Notes under the pieces: generated by a model
Seen by the model: only the letters and a program-made list of their open reading frames with translations
The model's database searches: none
Told to the model about the DNA's origin: nothing
Translations under genes and position numbers: made by a program
Part shown: piece after piece, positions 6,205 through 13,831 of the stretch
Layout: each line of letters opens with the position of its first letter
How positions within the stretch are numbered: position 1 is the stretch's first letter
Source: a virus
Virus record (IMG/VR): IMGVR_UViG_3300028837_001340
Location: 1-45,496 of that record
DNA length: 45,496 nt
Reading direction: 5' to 3' (one strand)

Positions 6205-8040
6205 TTGAAGACGCCATTCGCCTTTCAACGGTCTACTGTCCGATGGCTCAAGTCTCGCGACGTCGCAATCATCGGTCACGAGATGGGGCTAGGCAAGACC
6301 TTCTGCGCGACCATGGCCATGGACGTCCCAGCGATTATCGCATGTCCCGCGTTTTTGATTTACAACTGGTACGACGAAGCTATCGAATACGGGTACACTG
6401 CTACCATAGTCCGAGAACAGGCGGACCTATTCAAAGACGTGGACGTGTTCATCATGTCGTTCCACTTCTTGGTCAACTTAGATTTAGCAGTCGTAGACGC
6501 GGCACAGTTTATAGTCGACGAATTCCACTACGGGAAAAGCTTAGATGCCAAACGCACCCAAGCAATGCTCGTAGAGATCGAGTGCACCCCTCGAGTATTT
6601 GTGCTGTCTGGTACCCCTATACCTTCCCGGCCCGTGGAGATCTACCCCATCTTGGACGCCTTTGGGATTTTCGATCGAGGGTACTATAGCTTTGTTCACA
6701 CCTACTGCGATGCGAAGACGACGCGATACGGTTTGGACGTCAATGGCGCAAGCAACCTGGAGCAGTTGGCGGATCTAATCGCACCGCACATGATACGGTA
6801 CACCAAGAAACAAGTGCTGCCGGAATTACCAGAGAAAATCTACCGAGTCGTATCACTCGACATCGCCCTACCGCCGGAGGAGTTGGAGTATAAGGTAGAC
6901 CAGTTCAAGCATGTGAATCCAGACGTTGCCTTCGATACACTGTCAACGGTAATGCGGATCCACGCCATGGTGAAGTATCCACACGTATGCGAGATCGTGG
7001 ATCACTACCTCCAGGTCGAAGACAAGTTGATTGTGTTTGGCCACCACCGGGAAGAGATGCTGCTCCCCTTGATTGAGCGATATGGCGACTTCAATCCAGC
7101 CCAAATCATCGGCGGCATGTCAGCAATAAAGAAAAAAGAACAAGAATATAAGTTCCAAAATGACCCTACGTGCCGTATAATTGTCATTGGCATTTTGGCC
7201 GGAGGAGTAGGCCTTACACTAACGGCGGCGAGTCGAGTTATCTTAGCAGAATCCAGTTGGGTTCCAGGTAACATAGACCAGGCCGCAGACCGAGCACACC
7301 GCATCGGTCAACTAAGCACCGTCAATGTTGATCTCATAACGATCCGCGGATCTATCGATGAGTACCAACTGCGACGAGCACTCGAGAAGTTAGAAATTAT
7401 AAATCAATTGATTAAGGAGACACCATTAATGTCGGATAATATACGTGAATCGTTGGAAGCTATCAAGGCTGACATCGAAGGGTTGATCGAAAGTCTGCCC
7501 GAAGAAGAGAGCGGCGAAGAAGAAACCAAACCGACTCGCCGTCGTCGTGGCAAAAAGGCCGATGATGCTGAAGCTGAAGAAAAGCCCAAGCGCACTCGCC
7601 GTAGCCGCAAGGCAGTGAAGGAAGACGAGGACGAAGATGAGTCTGAAGAAGATGAGTCTGAAGAGGACGAAGACGAGGAGGAAGAAGCTCCTAAGAAACG
7701 CACTCGCCGAGCTCGTGGTAAGAAGGCCGATGACGACGAAGCTGAAGAAAAGCCGAAGCGCCGTCGCCGCGGTAAAGCCGCCGCTGAAGAAGAGGACGAA
7801 GAGGAAGAGGAAGAAAAGCCTGCTCCTAAAAAGCGTGCCACCCGTAAAAAGGCTGCCGCTAAAGAAGAGTCCCCCTTCGATAAGGTCCGTCGTCTCTCCT
7901 CTGAGATGATGAAGGCAACAAGCCGTGCCGATCTGGTCGACCTACTCGGTGACTTCGAAGTGAAGAAAGTGAGTGAGCTTGAAGAAGGCGACTACGATGA
8001 GTTCTGCGTAGAAGCTCAAGCTGCAATCGACGACGCATAA
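6205..8040 (+). CDS. SNF2-family helicase with charged C-terminal tail
   Basis: Residues 1-400 are an SF2/SNF2 translocase: Walker A GHEMGLGKT (24-32), motif II DEFH (105-108) in place of DExH, motif III SGTPIP (135-140), and motif VI QAADRAHRIGQ (359-369). Such phage enzymes remodel replication or recombination intermediates. The start is TTG at 6205 with AGGCGG upstream, nine bases after the preceding stop. From residue 409 the protein becomes an alternating block of acidic runs and R/K-rich blocks, then ends in a compact domain of about 55 residues (FDKVRRLSSEMMK...) ending in EGDYDEF. An in-frame ATG at 7429 with its own AAGGAG site suggests the tail is also made separately. Confidence 0.85.
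   Translation: MKTPFAFQRSTVRWLKSRDVAIIGHEMGLGKTFCATMAMDVPAIIACPAFLIYNWYDEAIEYGYTATIVREQADLFKDVDVFIMSFHFLVNLDLAVVDAAQFIVDEFHYGKSLDAKRTQAMLVEIECTPRVFVLSGTPIPSRPVEIYPILDAFGIFDRGYYSFVHTYCDAKTTRYGLDVNGASNLEQLADLIAPHMIRYTKKQVLPELPEKIYRVVSLDIALPPEELEYKVDQFKHVNPDVAFDTLSTVMRIHAMVKYPHVCEIVDHYLQVEDKLIVFGHHREEMLLPLIERYGDFNPAQIIGGMSAIKKKEQEYKFQNDPTCRIIVIGILAGGVGLTLTAASRVILAESSWVPGNIDQAADRAHRIGQLSTVNVDLITIRGSIDEYQLRRALEKLEIINQLIKETPLMSDNIRESLEAIKADIEGLIESLPEEESGEEETKPTRRRRGKKADDAEAEEKPKRTRRSRKAVKEDEDEDESEEDESEEDEDEEEEAPKKRTRRARGKKADDDEAEEKPKRRRRGKAAAEEEDEEEEEEKPAPKKRATRKKAAAKEESPFDKVRRLSSEMMKATSRADLVDLLGDFEVKKVSELEEGDYDEFCVEAQAAIDDA
7429..8040 (+). CDS. Internal in-frame start: separate charged-tail protein, 203 aa
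   Basis: ATG 7429 is in frame with the SNF2 gene (codon 409) and is preceded by AAGGAG at 7414-7419 with nine bases between, a better ribosome site than that of the full-length gene. It falls exactly at the boundary between helicase core and tail (MSDNIRESLEAIKADIEG). The product would be an alternating acid/base polypeptide with repeated motifs of the form RRxRGKKADDxEAEEKPK, ending in a small helical domain also found at the end of other phage DNA-metabolism proteins. Separate expression is an inference; the alternative is only a long tail on the helicase. Confidence 0.5.
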   Translation: MSDNIRESLEAIKADIEGLIESLPEEESGEEETKPTRRRRGKKADDAEAEEKPKRTRRSRKAVKEDEDEDESEEDESEEDEDEEEEAPKKRTRRARGKKADDDEAEEKPKRRRRGKAAAEEEDEEEEEEKPAPKKRATRKKAAAKEESPFDKVRRLSSEMMKATSRADLVDLLGDFEVKKVSELEEGDYDEFCVEAQAAIDDA

Positions 8041-8048
8041 TAATAAGT

Positions 8049-8069
8049 GGGGGTGCACGAACGGCCCCC
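8049..8069 (+). terminator. Intergenic GC hairpin
   Basis: GGGGG (8049-8053) and CCCCC (8065-8069) with an 11-base loop, immediately after the TAATAA stop region of the helicase gene. What follows (TATAATTATT) is AT-rich but has no clear U-run, so it may be a processing or 3'-stabilising hairpin rather than a terminator. Confidence 0.45.
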
Positions 8070-8096
8070 TATAATTATTCCCCCTAGGAGATCCAA

Positions 8097-9233
8097 ATGA
8101 GTCACGCGTTTTTCTCACCATCGGCATCCAGTCGTTGGTTATCATGTACCGCTTCCATGACCATCGACACTCGCCACCTGGTACGTAAGTCAGGCTACGC
8201 GGCGGAATTGGGTACAGCACTTCACGAAGCATCCGAATTAATTCTCAACAAGACGGTCACCCCCGCCAAGGTGGTTGGCCACATGTTGAATGGAATAAAG
8301 ATCGAGCGAGAGCCGATCCAGAAAATTGTAGTTCCGTATGTCAACTGGGTCAAAACATTATACGACCCCAAGACAGACGAAGTCGCCACCGAGCAAAAGG
8401 CGTATGTCACCGACGAGTGTTGGGGAACGGCAGACTTCGTGATCCTGGCCGACAACGGCGATGGAACCTGGACGTTGAAAGTCATTGACCTCAAGACGGG
8501 AGCAGGTAACAAAGTCTCGCCGGTCGACAACACCCAACTGCTGACTTACGCATTGGGAATGTATCTGGACCTCAAGCTCACACATGAGATCACCAAGGTC
8601 GAGGTGGGGATTTGCCAACCACCATTTGATGTGTACGCTCTCAAGTCCGTGACCGTCAAGGAGTTGGAAGCACACCACGAGAGAATCCTGAATGCGATCA
8701 ACGCAGTTGAGATAGGTGAGACTGAGTATGTGCCGAGCGAGTCCTCCTGCCAATGGTGTCCGGCATCGAGCCTATGTCCCAAACTGAATGACGTGGCGAG
8801 TGAAGCCGCGAAGATTGACTTCGAGAAAGTACCGAAGACTGGCATCAAAATGCTAGCCCAACAAATGGAGTGGGTTCCACTGCTGAAGATATTCATCAAG
8901 GCGGTCGAGGAGGAGGCCAACACCCGGTTGATGGCTGGTAAGAATGTCAAGGGATTCAAGGTGGTTGCTGGCCGGAACTCACGCCAATGGAAACTGAAGC
9001 AGCCCGCTCTGGAGAAGAAGCTCCAGGCAATGAAGATCCCCAAGACGTGGTGGTACAAGCAGGATTTCCTGTCACCTCCCCAGATGGAGGCGATGCTGAA
9101 GGAGAAGGGCAAGGACTCCGACATCACCAAGCTCATCAAGCTGGTACCTGGTGGGCCGACTGTGGCACGGGAGGATGACAAACGACCTCCGCTGGATCCC
9201 AATCAGGCGGCTAAAAAGGACTTCGCAAAGTAG
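8097..9233 (+). CDS. DUF2800 Cas4/RecB-like Fe-S exonuclease
   Basis: The 378-residue protein has the PD-(D/E)xK nuclease signature of the DUF2800 family: AELGTALHEASE (H43), GTADFV (D113) and VIDLKTG (D131-x-K133). A cluster CQWCPASSLC gives C218, C221 and C227, and an isolated C17 lies near the N-terminus, the four-cysteine arrangement of AddB/Cas4-type iron-sulfur nucleases. It is expected to process double-stranded ends for phage recombination. The neighbouring SSB (DUF2815) is its usual genomic partner. Start ATG 8097 has CTAGGAGATCC upstream. The C-terminal 100 residues are lysine-rich and match the family's extra DNA-binding portion. Confidence 0.85.
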   Translation: MSHAFFSPSASSRWLSCTASMTIDTRHLVRKSGYAAELGTALHEASELILNKTVTPAKVVGHMLNGIKIEREPIQKIVVPYVNWVKTLYDPKTDEVATEQKAYVTDECWGTADFVILADNGDGTWTLKVIDLKTGAGNKVSPVDNTQLLTYALGMYLDLKLTHEITKVEVGICQPPFDVYALKSVTVKELEAHHERILNAINAVEIGETEYVPSESSCQWCPASSLCPKLNDVASEAAKIDFEKVPKTGIKMLAQQMEWVPLLKIFIKAVEEEANTRLMAGKNVKGFKVVAGRNSRQWKLKQPALEKKLQAMKIPKTWWYKQDFLSPPQMEAMLKEKGKDSDITKLIKLVPGGPTVAREDDKRPPLDPNQAAKKDFAK

Positions 9234-9264
9234 GAAAATAAGTGAAAATAGTTAGCAAAAAAGG

Positions 9265-9293
9265 TTTACATGATGAAACAGATACAGCATAAT
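9265..9293 (+). promoter_or_regulatory. Recurrent phage promoter, divergent copy
   Basis: TTTACA at 9265-9270 and CATAAT at 9288-9293 with a 17-base spacer. The dyad is degraded (TTTACATGATGAAA). Downstream, the leader GGGTGAGGGAATGATCC at 9304-9320 is a degenerate form of the conserved GAGGTGAGGGGATGGACCC leader, and its ATG (9313) runs in frame into the gene. Confidence 0.6.
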
Positions 9294-9345
9294 GGTTTCA
9301 TCGGGTGAGGGAATGATCCTAAACCCAAAACAGGAAGGAACCAAA

Positions 9346-9768
9346 ATGAAAAACTTAAACGAAATGACTATCGCCGAATTGACCGCAACTTACAATGAAC
9401 TGAGCGGCAAGAGCGTGAAGAAAGTTGACAGCAAAGCTAAAGGCATTGCCAAGATCGAGAAGCTGATCGCCGAGCAGGCTCCTAAGAAGCCAGCCAAGCC
9501 AGCCAAAGTGAAGAAAGTCAAGACTGAAGGCGAGCGCAAAATCGCTGAAGCCGACGCAGAACGTCAAGGCAAAGTCCTGGAACTGCTTCGCAAAGGTGAG
9601 CACTCAATCAAAGGTTTGCAAGCTATATTCAACACGACTTACAAGAACATCACCGGCAACCTGTTCTACATTCGCAAAGGTAAAGGCGAGACAATGGTTG
9701 AAGGCGAAGAGCTGGTCCGCCGCCGTGAAGGTATGACTTCCTTCTACAGCATTGTTGAAGAGGCCTAA
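9346..9768 (+). CDS. Helical/winged-helix-like protein, DUF3489-type, 140 aa
   Basis: ATG 9346 has AGGAAGGA as ribosome site; an in-frame leader ATG at 9313 could add 11 residues. The N-terminal 45 residues (MTIAELTATYNELSGKSVKK) match the short helical segment common in phage and plasmid proteins annotated DUF3489 or HeH-like. A PAKPAKVKKVK linker follows, and then a C-terminal winged-helix-like part (VLELLRKGEHSIKGLQAIF, IRKGKGETMVEGEELVRRR). DNA binding is likely. It lies between the nuclease and SSB genes and is followed by a UUCG hairpin. Exact role unknown. Confidence 0.6.
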   Translation: MKNLNEMTIAELTATYNELSGKSVKKVDSKAKGIAKIEKLIAEQAPKKPAKPAKVKKVKTEGERKIAEADAERQGKVLELLRKGEHSIKGLQAIFNTTYKNITGNLFYIRKGKGETMVEGEELVRRREGMTSFYSIVEEA

Positions 9769-9777
9769 CAATTAACT

Positions 9778-9793
9778 GGGGACTTCGGTCCCC
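9778..9793 (+). terminator. UUCG tetraloop hairpin
   Basis: GGGGAC-TTCG-GTCCCC, a perfect six-pair stem capped by the exceptionally stable UUCG loop, nine bases after the stop of the preceding gene. No U-run follows, so RNA 3'-end protection or processing is as likely as termination. An identical hairpin is at 13832. Confidence 0.7.
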
Positions 9794-9823
9794 TTCATCC
9801 GTGCACCACATAGGAGATCTACT

Positions 9824-10393
9824 ATGGCACAAGGCGACAAACGCCGGCACACGCCGGAATTCCGCGGGAGCTATGTCCATCTGGCCAAGCCCTCAAAAAT
9901 AGACGAGGACTCGGATCCCCGTTATAGCATACTCATCGTGCTGGACGAAGACGATGATGATCAAATGGATTACCTGGAATCACTCGAAGATTGGATCCAG
10001 GAAGTAGCTGAAGAAGAATGGGGCGATGTTCCCAAGCGACTGAAGATGCCGATCCGCGAAGGTGGTGATTTTGATTCTGACGACTTCGAAGGTAAGGTCG
10101 TATTGAACGTTTCATCCGCTCGCAAACCTGGTATAGTGGACTCCGAACTGGAGGCGATTGATGAGATGGACCAAGCCCAAGAGTTGTACAGCGGCGCGTG
10201 GTACAAAGTCTCGATTCGTCCCTACGCTTGGAACCACAAAACAGGTGGCAAGGGTGTAAGCTTCGCACTAGACAATGTTATGAAGATCCGTGATGATGAG
10301 CCCCTTGGCGGTTCCGCTCCTCGCGCTGAAGATGACTTTGCCGATATGAAATCCGCTGGACGTAAGAAATCCCGCAAAAAGGGTCGTCGCTAA
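9824..10393 (+). CDS. Single-stranded DNA-binding protein, DUF2815/Enc34 type
   Basis: The 189-residue protein matches the OB-fold SSB family first defined in phage Enc34 (DUF2815). Diagnostic parts are the central YSGAWYKVSIRPYAWNHK segment, followed by GKGVSFALDNVMKIRDDEPLG and the acidic AEDDFADM stretch. It ends in a basic tail (GRKKSRKKGRR) instead of the acidic tip of cellular SSBs, which may bind DNA directly. Start ATG 9824 follows TAGGAGATC. It sits beside the DUF2800 nuclease, its usual partner in phage recombination/replication modules, and would coat single strands during replication and recombination. Confidence 0.85.
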   Translation: MAQGDKRRHTPEFRGSYVHLAKPSKIDEDSDPRYSILIVLDEDDDDQMDYLESLEDWIQEVAEEEWGDVPKRLKMPIREGGDFDSDDFEGKVVLNVSSARKPGIVDSELEAIDEMDQAQELYSGAWYKVSIRPYAWNHKTGGKGVSFALDNVMKIRDDEPLGGSAPRAEDDFADMKSAGRKKSRKKGRR

Positions 10394-10430
10394 GGCGACC
10401 CAAAACCCCGCCAACTAAGGAGAATATCCC

Positions 10431-10718
10431 ATGGCAAAAGCAACAAAGAAGAAAGCAACTCCTAAAGCGAAAGCCGAAGAAGCAACTGTACCGTCTAAGC
10501 TGGTACCTGCCAAGAAGTCTGGCAAGTCACCCGCAGACGACAACGCATTGGTAGCACAGGCCGCTACTATGATTCAGTCTCACAGCGGTAACGAGTTCGT
10601 ATCAAAAGGTAAGCTCAACACCTACCTGGTACACATCGTTGGTGTTGCTGCCGATACTGAAGAAGCTCGCGTGATGGTTGCCAACGCGTTTGACGCCGGC
10701 TCACTGAAGGCTGCGTAA
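10431..10718 (+). CDS. Hypothetical protein with Lys/Ala-rich N-terminus, 95 aa
   Basis: ATG 10431 is preceded by AAGGAGAATATCCC. Residues 1-35 are lysine- and alanine-rich, histone-tail-like (MAKATKKKATPKAKAEEAT). Residues 38-95 form a small predicted helical domain (NALVAQAATMIQSHSGNEFV). No family recognised. It lies between the SSB gene and the nucleotide cassette and could be a small DNA-binding protein, an inference from charge only. Confidence 0.65.
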   Translation: MAKATKKKATPKAKAEEATVPSKLVPAKKSGKSPADDNALVAQAATMIQSHSGNEFVSKGKLNTYLVHIVGVAADTEEARVMVANAFDAGSLKAA

Positions 10719-10720
10719 GT

Positions 10721-11122
10721 ATGACGTCTCCTCTCTATCTCGTCAAGGAACAACATCAGCATTTTGGTATTGCATACGACGGAGCTCCTCGTGAGTTGTC
10801 CGTGGAAGAGTCGCGATTCCGCACGTGTTGCATGATGGAAGAAGTAACAGAGTACATGGTCGCCAGCTCGCTGGAAGATCAGTACGACGCCCTCTTAGAC
10901 CTTTTGGTATTTACACTAGGCACAATGGAGCGGCAGGGCTTTCCCCTTGACGGGATAGTAGAGGTGATCTCTGCTAACATGCTAAAAGAGATTGGACCCA
11001 ATTCCGATAAGCGAGGAGGGTTCGAGCTTGACCTCAAAAAACCAGATGGATGGGAGCCGCCAGATCTACAGGCAGTTCTCGACAATGCTCTTATAAGAGC
11101 CGTGAAAGGAGTGGACGAATGA
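10721..11122 (+). CDS. MazG-like all-alpha NTP pyrophosphohydrolase
   Basis: The 133-residue protein has the helical metal-binding pattern of all-alpha NTP pyrophosphatases (MazG/dCTPase/PRA-PH superfamily): MMEEVTEY gives ExxE at E41/E44, and DQYDALLDLLVFTLGT gives D56xxxD60. It would hydrolyse an (d)NTP to its NMP and pyrophosphate. T4 gp56, which removes dCTP so that only hydroxymethyl-dCTP reaches the polymerase, belongs to the same superfamily. Here the gene heads a cassette with a dNMP kinase, a hydroxymethylase and dCMP deaminase, so dCTP is the likely substrate, by context. It starts two bases after the previous stop and its TGA overlaps the ATG of the kinase. Confidence 0.75.
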   Translation: MTSPLYLVKEQHQHFGIAYDGAPRELSVEESRFRTCCMMEEVTEYMVASSLEDQYDALLDLLVFTLGTMERQGFPLDGIVEVISANMLKEIGPNSDKRGGFELDLKKPDGWEPPDLQAVLDNALIRAVKGVDE

Positions 11123-11625
11123 TTATCTTAGAAGGACCTGACGGCATGGGGAAATCTACCCTAGCCAAATACATCGCAGGCCGGTTGAGCTGGACAGTGA
11201 ATGAGATTGGGAAGTCACCTGGTGGACCCGACCAGGTAAGAGAATACGCCGACCGATGTGTCGCGTTATCCTCCGCCCAAATCGTTCAAGACCGAGTCAC
11301 GCAAATAAGTGAGTGGATATACGGGAAGACATTCGACCGCCCCTCATTGACGGACGCTGAGTTCCTCGAATGGCAGAGGAAGATGCTACTCCAAAACCCG
11401 GTAGTCATTTACTGCCGAGTCAACGACTTAAGCAAGGTCACTCAAACTCGCGAAGAGTATGACACCGAAGAAACGATCCAACGGATCAACGACAACCTTG
11501 ATGTGCTACGCGACCGATACGACTCCGTAATGTGGGGCGGTCTATACGCCAAGCATCTCATCACCTACGACTACACAAACATGACACAGGAGGAATTGTA
11601 TGAGCTCGTTCTTAGGCGTATATAG
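11119..11625 (+). CDS. Thymidylate-kinase-like deoxynucleoside monophosphate kinase
   Basis: Starting at ATG 11119 (AAAGGAG upstream, ATGA overlap with the pyrophosphatase stop), the 168-residue product begins MIILEGPDGMGKSTLAKYI, a P-loop (GPDGMGKST) like that of dTMP kinases. QDRVTQISEWIYG near residue 57 matches the DR-x-x-x-S substrate motif of that family. Shorter than bacterial Tmk (about 210), like other phage dNMP kinases. A longer upstream in-frame start exists but lies inside the previous gene and lacks a ribosome site. Within this cassette its probable job is phosphorylating the modified dNMP (the role of T4 gp1). The last 26 bases overlap the hydroxymethylase gene. Confidence 0.8.
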   Translation: MIILEGPDGMGKSTLAKYIAGRLSWTVNEIGKSPGGPDQVREYADRCVALSSAQIVQDRVTQISEWIYGKTFDRPSLTDAEFLEWQRKMLLQNPVVIYCRVNDLSKVTQTREEYDTEETIQRINDNLDVLRDRYDSVMWGGLYAKHLITYDYTNMTQEELYELVLRRI

Positions 11626-12388
11626 AGATTTGTTCGCGTATGGTCAACCGGTATCACCACGCGGCCAGAAAATACTAGAGCTGGAGAATTACCAGTTCAC
11701 GATGGAACCTTACGAACGACTCACCACCTTTGAGGCACGAGGGTTGAACCTGCAATACTGCAAAGCGGAGTTCCTCTGGTACTTGGGCGGCGACCGATTT
11801 GATGAGTCCATCGCAGAGCACGCGATCATGTGGAAGAAGCTGAAGGACGTCGACGGTGGATTCAACTCGCAGTACGGCCAATACATTTTCGGTGACGCTC
11901 AGTTCCATTGGGTGTTGGATGAACTACGCCGCGACATCGATTCACGACGCGCCGTCATGGTCCTGCTCCAAGGTGACCACCTCCGCGAAGATAACGTTGA
12001 CGTCGTGTGCACCTACGGCCTTGGCTTCCGGATCCGAAACAACAAGCTGAATATGAGCGTGACGATGCGAAGCAACGACGCCATCTTCGGTATGACCAAC
12101 GACGTGTTCTGTTTCAGCATGATCCAGGAAATGGTGTTGGAGAATCTCAAGCGTATCTATCCAGATTTGGAGATGGGTACCTACTGTCATAAAGTGGACT
12201 CGCTCCATGTGTATGAGCGCCACTTCGAAATGCTGGAAATCTTGGTAACCGACGGTGAAAGGGGAATTTACAACATAGACATTCCCAGAGCATCCAGTTA
12301 CCTCGATTTCCAGTTCCTACAAACCTCTCCTGGTCAACCGGCACCAGAGAATCTCCCCTTGGCACATTGGCTCACTCACAATGTCTAG
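11600..12388 (+). CDS. Deoxycytidylate (dCMP) hydroxymethylase, ThyA superfamily
   Basis: The 262-residue enzyme belongs to the thymidylate synthase superfamily: DSRRAVM (114-120), catalytic Cys137 in VDVVCTYGLGF, MRSNDAIFGMTNDV (156-169) and SLHVYERHF (201-209). At the position that is Asn177 in E. coli ThyA (needed for dUMP), this protein has Asp168. The same Asn-to-Asp change marks T4 gp42 dCMP hydroxymethylase, whose sequence as I recall it also has MRSND, FG and ND at these places. The predicted reaction is dCMP plus methylene-tetrahydrofolate to 5-hydroxymethyl-dCMP. A strong AGGAGG site precedes ATG 11600, inside the 3' end of the kinase gene. Alternative: a CMP or dUMP hydroxymethylase. 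Confidence 0.85.
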   Translation: MSSFLGVYRDLFAYGQPVSPRGQKILELENYQFTMEPYERLTTFEARGLNLQYCKAEFLWYLGGDRFDESIAEHAIMWKKLKDVDGGFNSQYGQYIFGDAQFHWVLDELRRDIDSRRAVMVLLQGDHLREDNVDVVCTYGLGFRIRNNKLNMSVTMRSNDAIFGMTNDVFCFSMIQEMVLENLKRIYPDLEMGTYCHKVDSLHVYERHFEMLEILVTDGERGIYNIDIPRASSYLDFQFLQTSPGQPAPENLPLAHWLTHNV

Positions 12389-12824
12389 GCCTTCCCACGA
12401 CGAGTACTTCCTCGAGATGGCGAAGCTTGCAGCGACTCGCTCGACTTGTGCTCGACGCCAGGTCGGGTGTGTCCTGGTCAACAAGCGAAATCATGTCCTG
12501 GCAACCGGCTACAACGGTGTTGCCGCGGGGGTGCCTCACTGCATAGAGACCCCTTGCGCTGGAGCGACGGCCGCCTCGGGTGAATCACTTGACTTGTGCC
12601 AGGCGATACACGCGGAGGCGAATGCTCTCCTTCAATGCAAGGACGTGTTTGAGATCGAGACGGTTTACTGCACCGCAAGTCCGTGCGTTCACTGCACCAA
12701 GTTGTTGATGAACACCTCCGCCCGTGTCCTGGTTTTTGACGAGGTGTATCCCGGCGTAGGCCTCGACATGTGGCTGAGCTCCGACCCCGGCCGCTCCTTT
12801 CGGACACCTCAATTCCTCGTTTAG
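12381..12824 (+). CDS. dCMP deaminase
   Basis: The 147-residue zinc enzyme has the cytidine/deoxycytidylate deaminase motifs: HAE at 77-79 and SPCVHC with PCxxC at 101-105. Additional N-terminal cysteines and the H53-C54...C59 group resemble the second zinc site of T4-type, allosterically controlled dCMP deaminases. It converts dCMP to dUMP, feeding dTTP synthesis and drawing down the unmodified dCMP pool. The ATG overlaps the hydroxymethylase stop by eight bases. Together with the three preceding genes it forms a compact set equivalent to the T4 cytosine-replacement enzymes (gp56, gp1, gp42, cd). Confidence 0.9.
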   Translation: MSRPSHDEYFLEMAKLAATRSTCARRQVGCVLVNKRNHVLATGYNGVAAGVPHCIETPCAGATAASGESLDLCQAIHAEANALLQCKDVFEIETVYCTASPCVHCTKLLMNTSARVLVFDEVYPGVGLDMWLSSDPGRSFRTPQFLV

Positions 12825-12859
12825 CTCCGCGACAATGTGAAATTACTTGAAATAAAGTG

Positions 12860-12887
12860 TTTACATTAGGTAACGGTGTGGTAGAAT
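12860..12887 (+). promoter_or_regulatory. Recurrent phage promoter, copy for DUF932 gene
   Basis: TTTACA at 12860-12865, TAGAAT at 12882-12887, spacer 16, with the TTTAC-N5-GTAA dyad and an AT-rich upstream TTGAAATAAAGTG. The leader lacks the mini-ORF and ends in the GATCAAGGAGATCA ribosome module. Confidence 0.82.
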
Positions 12888-12940
12888 GGGTTCATCGATT
12901 GAGGAAGGCCTCATCGAACCAACTGATCAAGGAGATCATT

Positions 12941-13825
12941 ATGTCAAACCTTAACGAAATGAACCACATTAACGAAGCACTCTCAAACGCTTTCTTCGAT
13001 GTGGTTGAAGAAGAAGTCCGGACGGAATCCGGTTTGGTTATCCCCGGTAAGAAAGTAATCTGCCGCAAGGATGACAACACCCCTCTCGCGATAGTCGGCG
13101 ACAAGTATAAGACGGTGACCAACGAGGAAGTATTCTCCTCCTTCACCAATATCCTGGCTCGCTCCGACATCAACCTGGAAGGTGCCGAGGTATCCACCGA
13201 GTTTAGTCACGGCGGCGCACGGACTTTTGCACAAATCATCTTCCCCTCTCACGAGATCAAGGTCGGTGACAAAGACGCAACCGCCCTCCGGGTAATTGCT
13301 CGCAACTCTTATGATGGATCCACAGCGTTCATTGTCCAGGCCGGCGGATACCGCTTCGTTTGTTCTAATGGCCAGATCATGGGTGACAACATCAGCTACT
13401 TCCACGGCAAGCACACTCCGAGCCTGGACGTGAAGATGGCGGCGGAACATATCTCAAATGTGCTGGACTCGTTTGAGAATTCCAAGGAGTGGTTTGAATC
13501 ACTTCGCACCAAGACAGTGAACGATCCCCAAGCATACGCGTGTTTGGCCTTCGCTTCACGCAGCACCGAGGCGGCGCGAGTTGGTTATGTGGATCGCGAG
13601 GAAATGCCACGCAGCATGAGAATGTTGTTTGACTCCTGGTTGACTCACAAGAAGACAATGGGCAACAACGCTTGGTCACTGTATAACTGCATGACCGCTT
13701 TCTCCTCTCACTGGGGTGACGACAAGGACGAGCAACATGCGAATGCCGCATCCTCCAAGTTCCGCCGTGAAGATCGGATCCGCGAGACGCTTTCCTCAGC
13801 CCCTTGGTTGAAGATCGCAGCCTAA
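12941..13825 (+). CDS. DUF932 phage/plasmid protein, 294 aa
   Basis: The start at ATG 12941 is set by AAGGAG at 12929-12934 inside a GATC-flanked ribosome module; an upstream in-frame ATG at 12857 lies in the promoter and is not credible. The protein matches the DUF932 (phage/plasmid-like, TIGR03299-type) family: early SGLVIPGKKVICRKDD, IVGDKYKTVTNEEVFSSF, GGARTFAQIIFP and RFVCSNGQIMG segments, ending with a helical domain (AWSLYNCMTAFSSHW). Members are found in phages, plasmids and ICEs near replication genes; biochemical role not established. It is followed by a UUCG hairpin. Confidence 0.8.
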   Translation: MSNLNEMNHINEALSNAFFDVVEEEVRTESGLVIPGKKVICRKDDNTPLAIVGDKYKTVTNEEVFSSFTNILARSDINLEGAEVSTEFSHGGARTFAQIIFPSHEIKVGDKDATALRVIARNSYDGSTAFIVQAGGYRFVCSNGQIMGDNISYFHGKHTPSLDVKMAAEHISNVLDSFENSKEWFESLRTKTVNDPQAYACLAFASRSTEAARVGYVDREEMPRSMRMLFDSWLTHKKTMGNNAWSLYNCMTAFSSHWGDDKDEQHANAASSKFRREDRIRETLSSAPWLKIAA

Positions 13826-13831
13826 CTAACC

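Noticed and set aside
6189-6689. 166-residue + strand frame overlapping the SNF2 gene
   Set aside because: It is the helicase gene in another frame, arginine/serine-rich shadow without motifs; the helicase frame contains Walker A and motif II here.
7404-7841. 145-residue Ser-rich open frame on the minus strand
   Set aside because: It is the antisense of the repetitive GAA/GAG/CGT codons of the SNF2 tail; composition is an artefact, no ribosome site, wrong orientation for the region.
8546-9202. 218-residue antisense frame in the DUF2800 gene
   Set aside because: The + strand frame has full DUF2800 motifs and a ribosome site; the antisense frame has none.
12857-12940. ATG or TTG-started peptides MFT[LYF]GN.VVEWVH... 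in front of genes at 12941, 17464 and 21541
   Set aside because: These are the promoter -35/-10 region itself read as protein. They look conserved because the promoter is conserved; the starts lie upstream of the transcription start.
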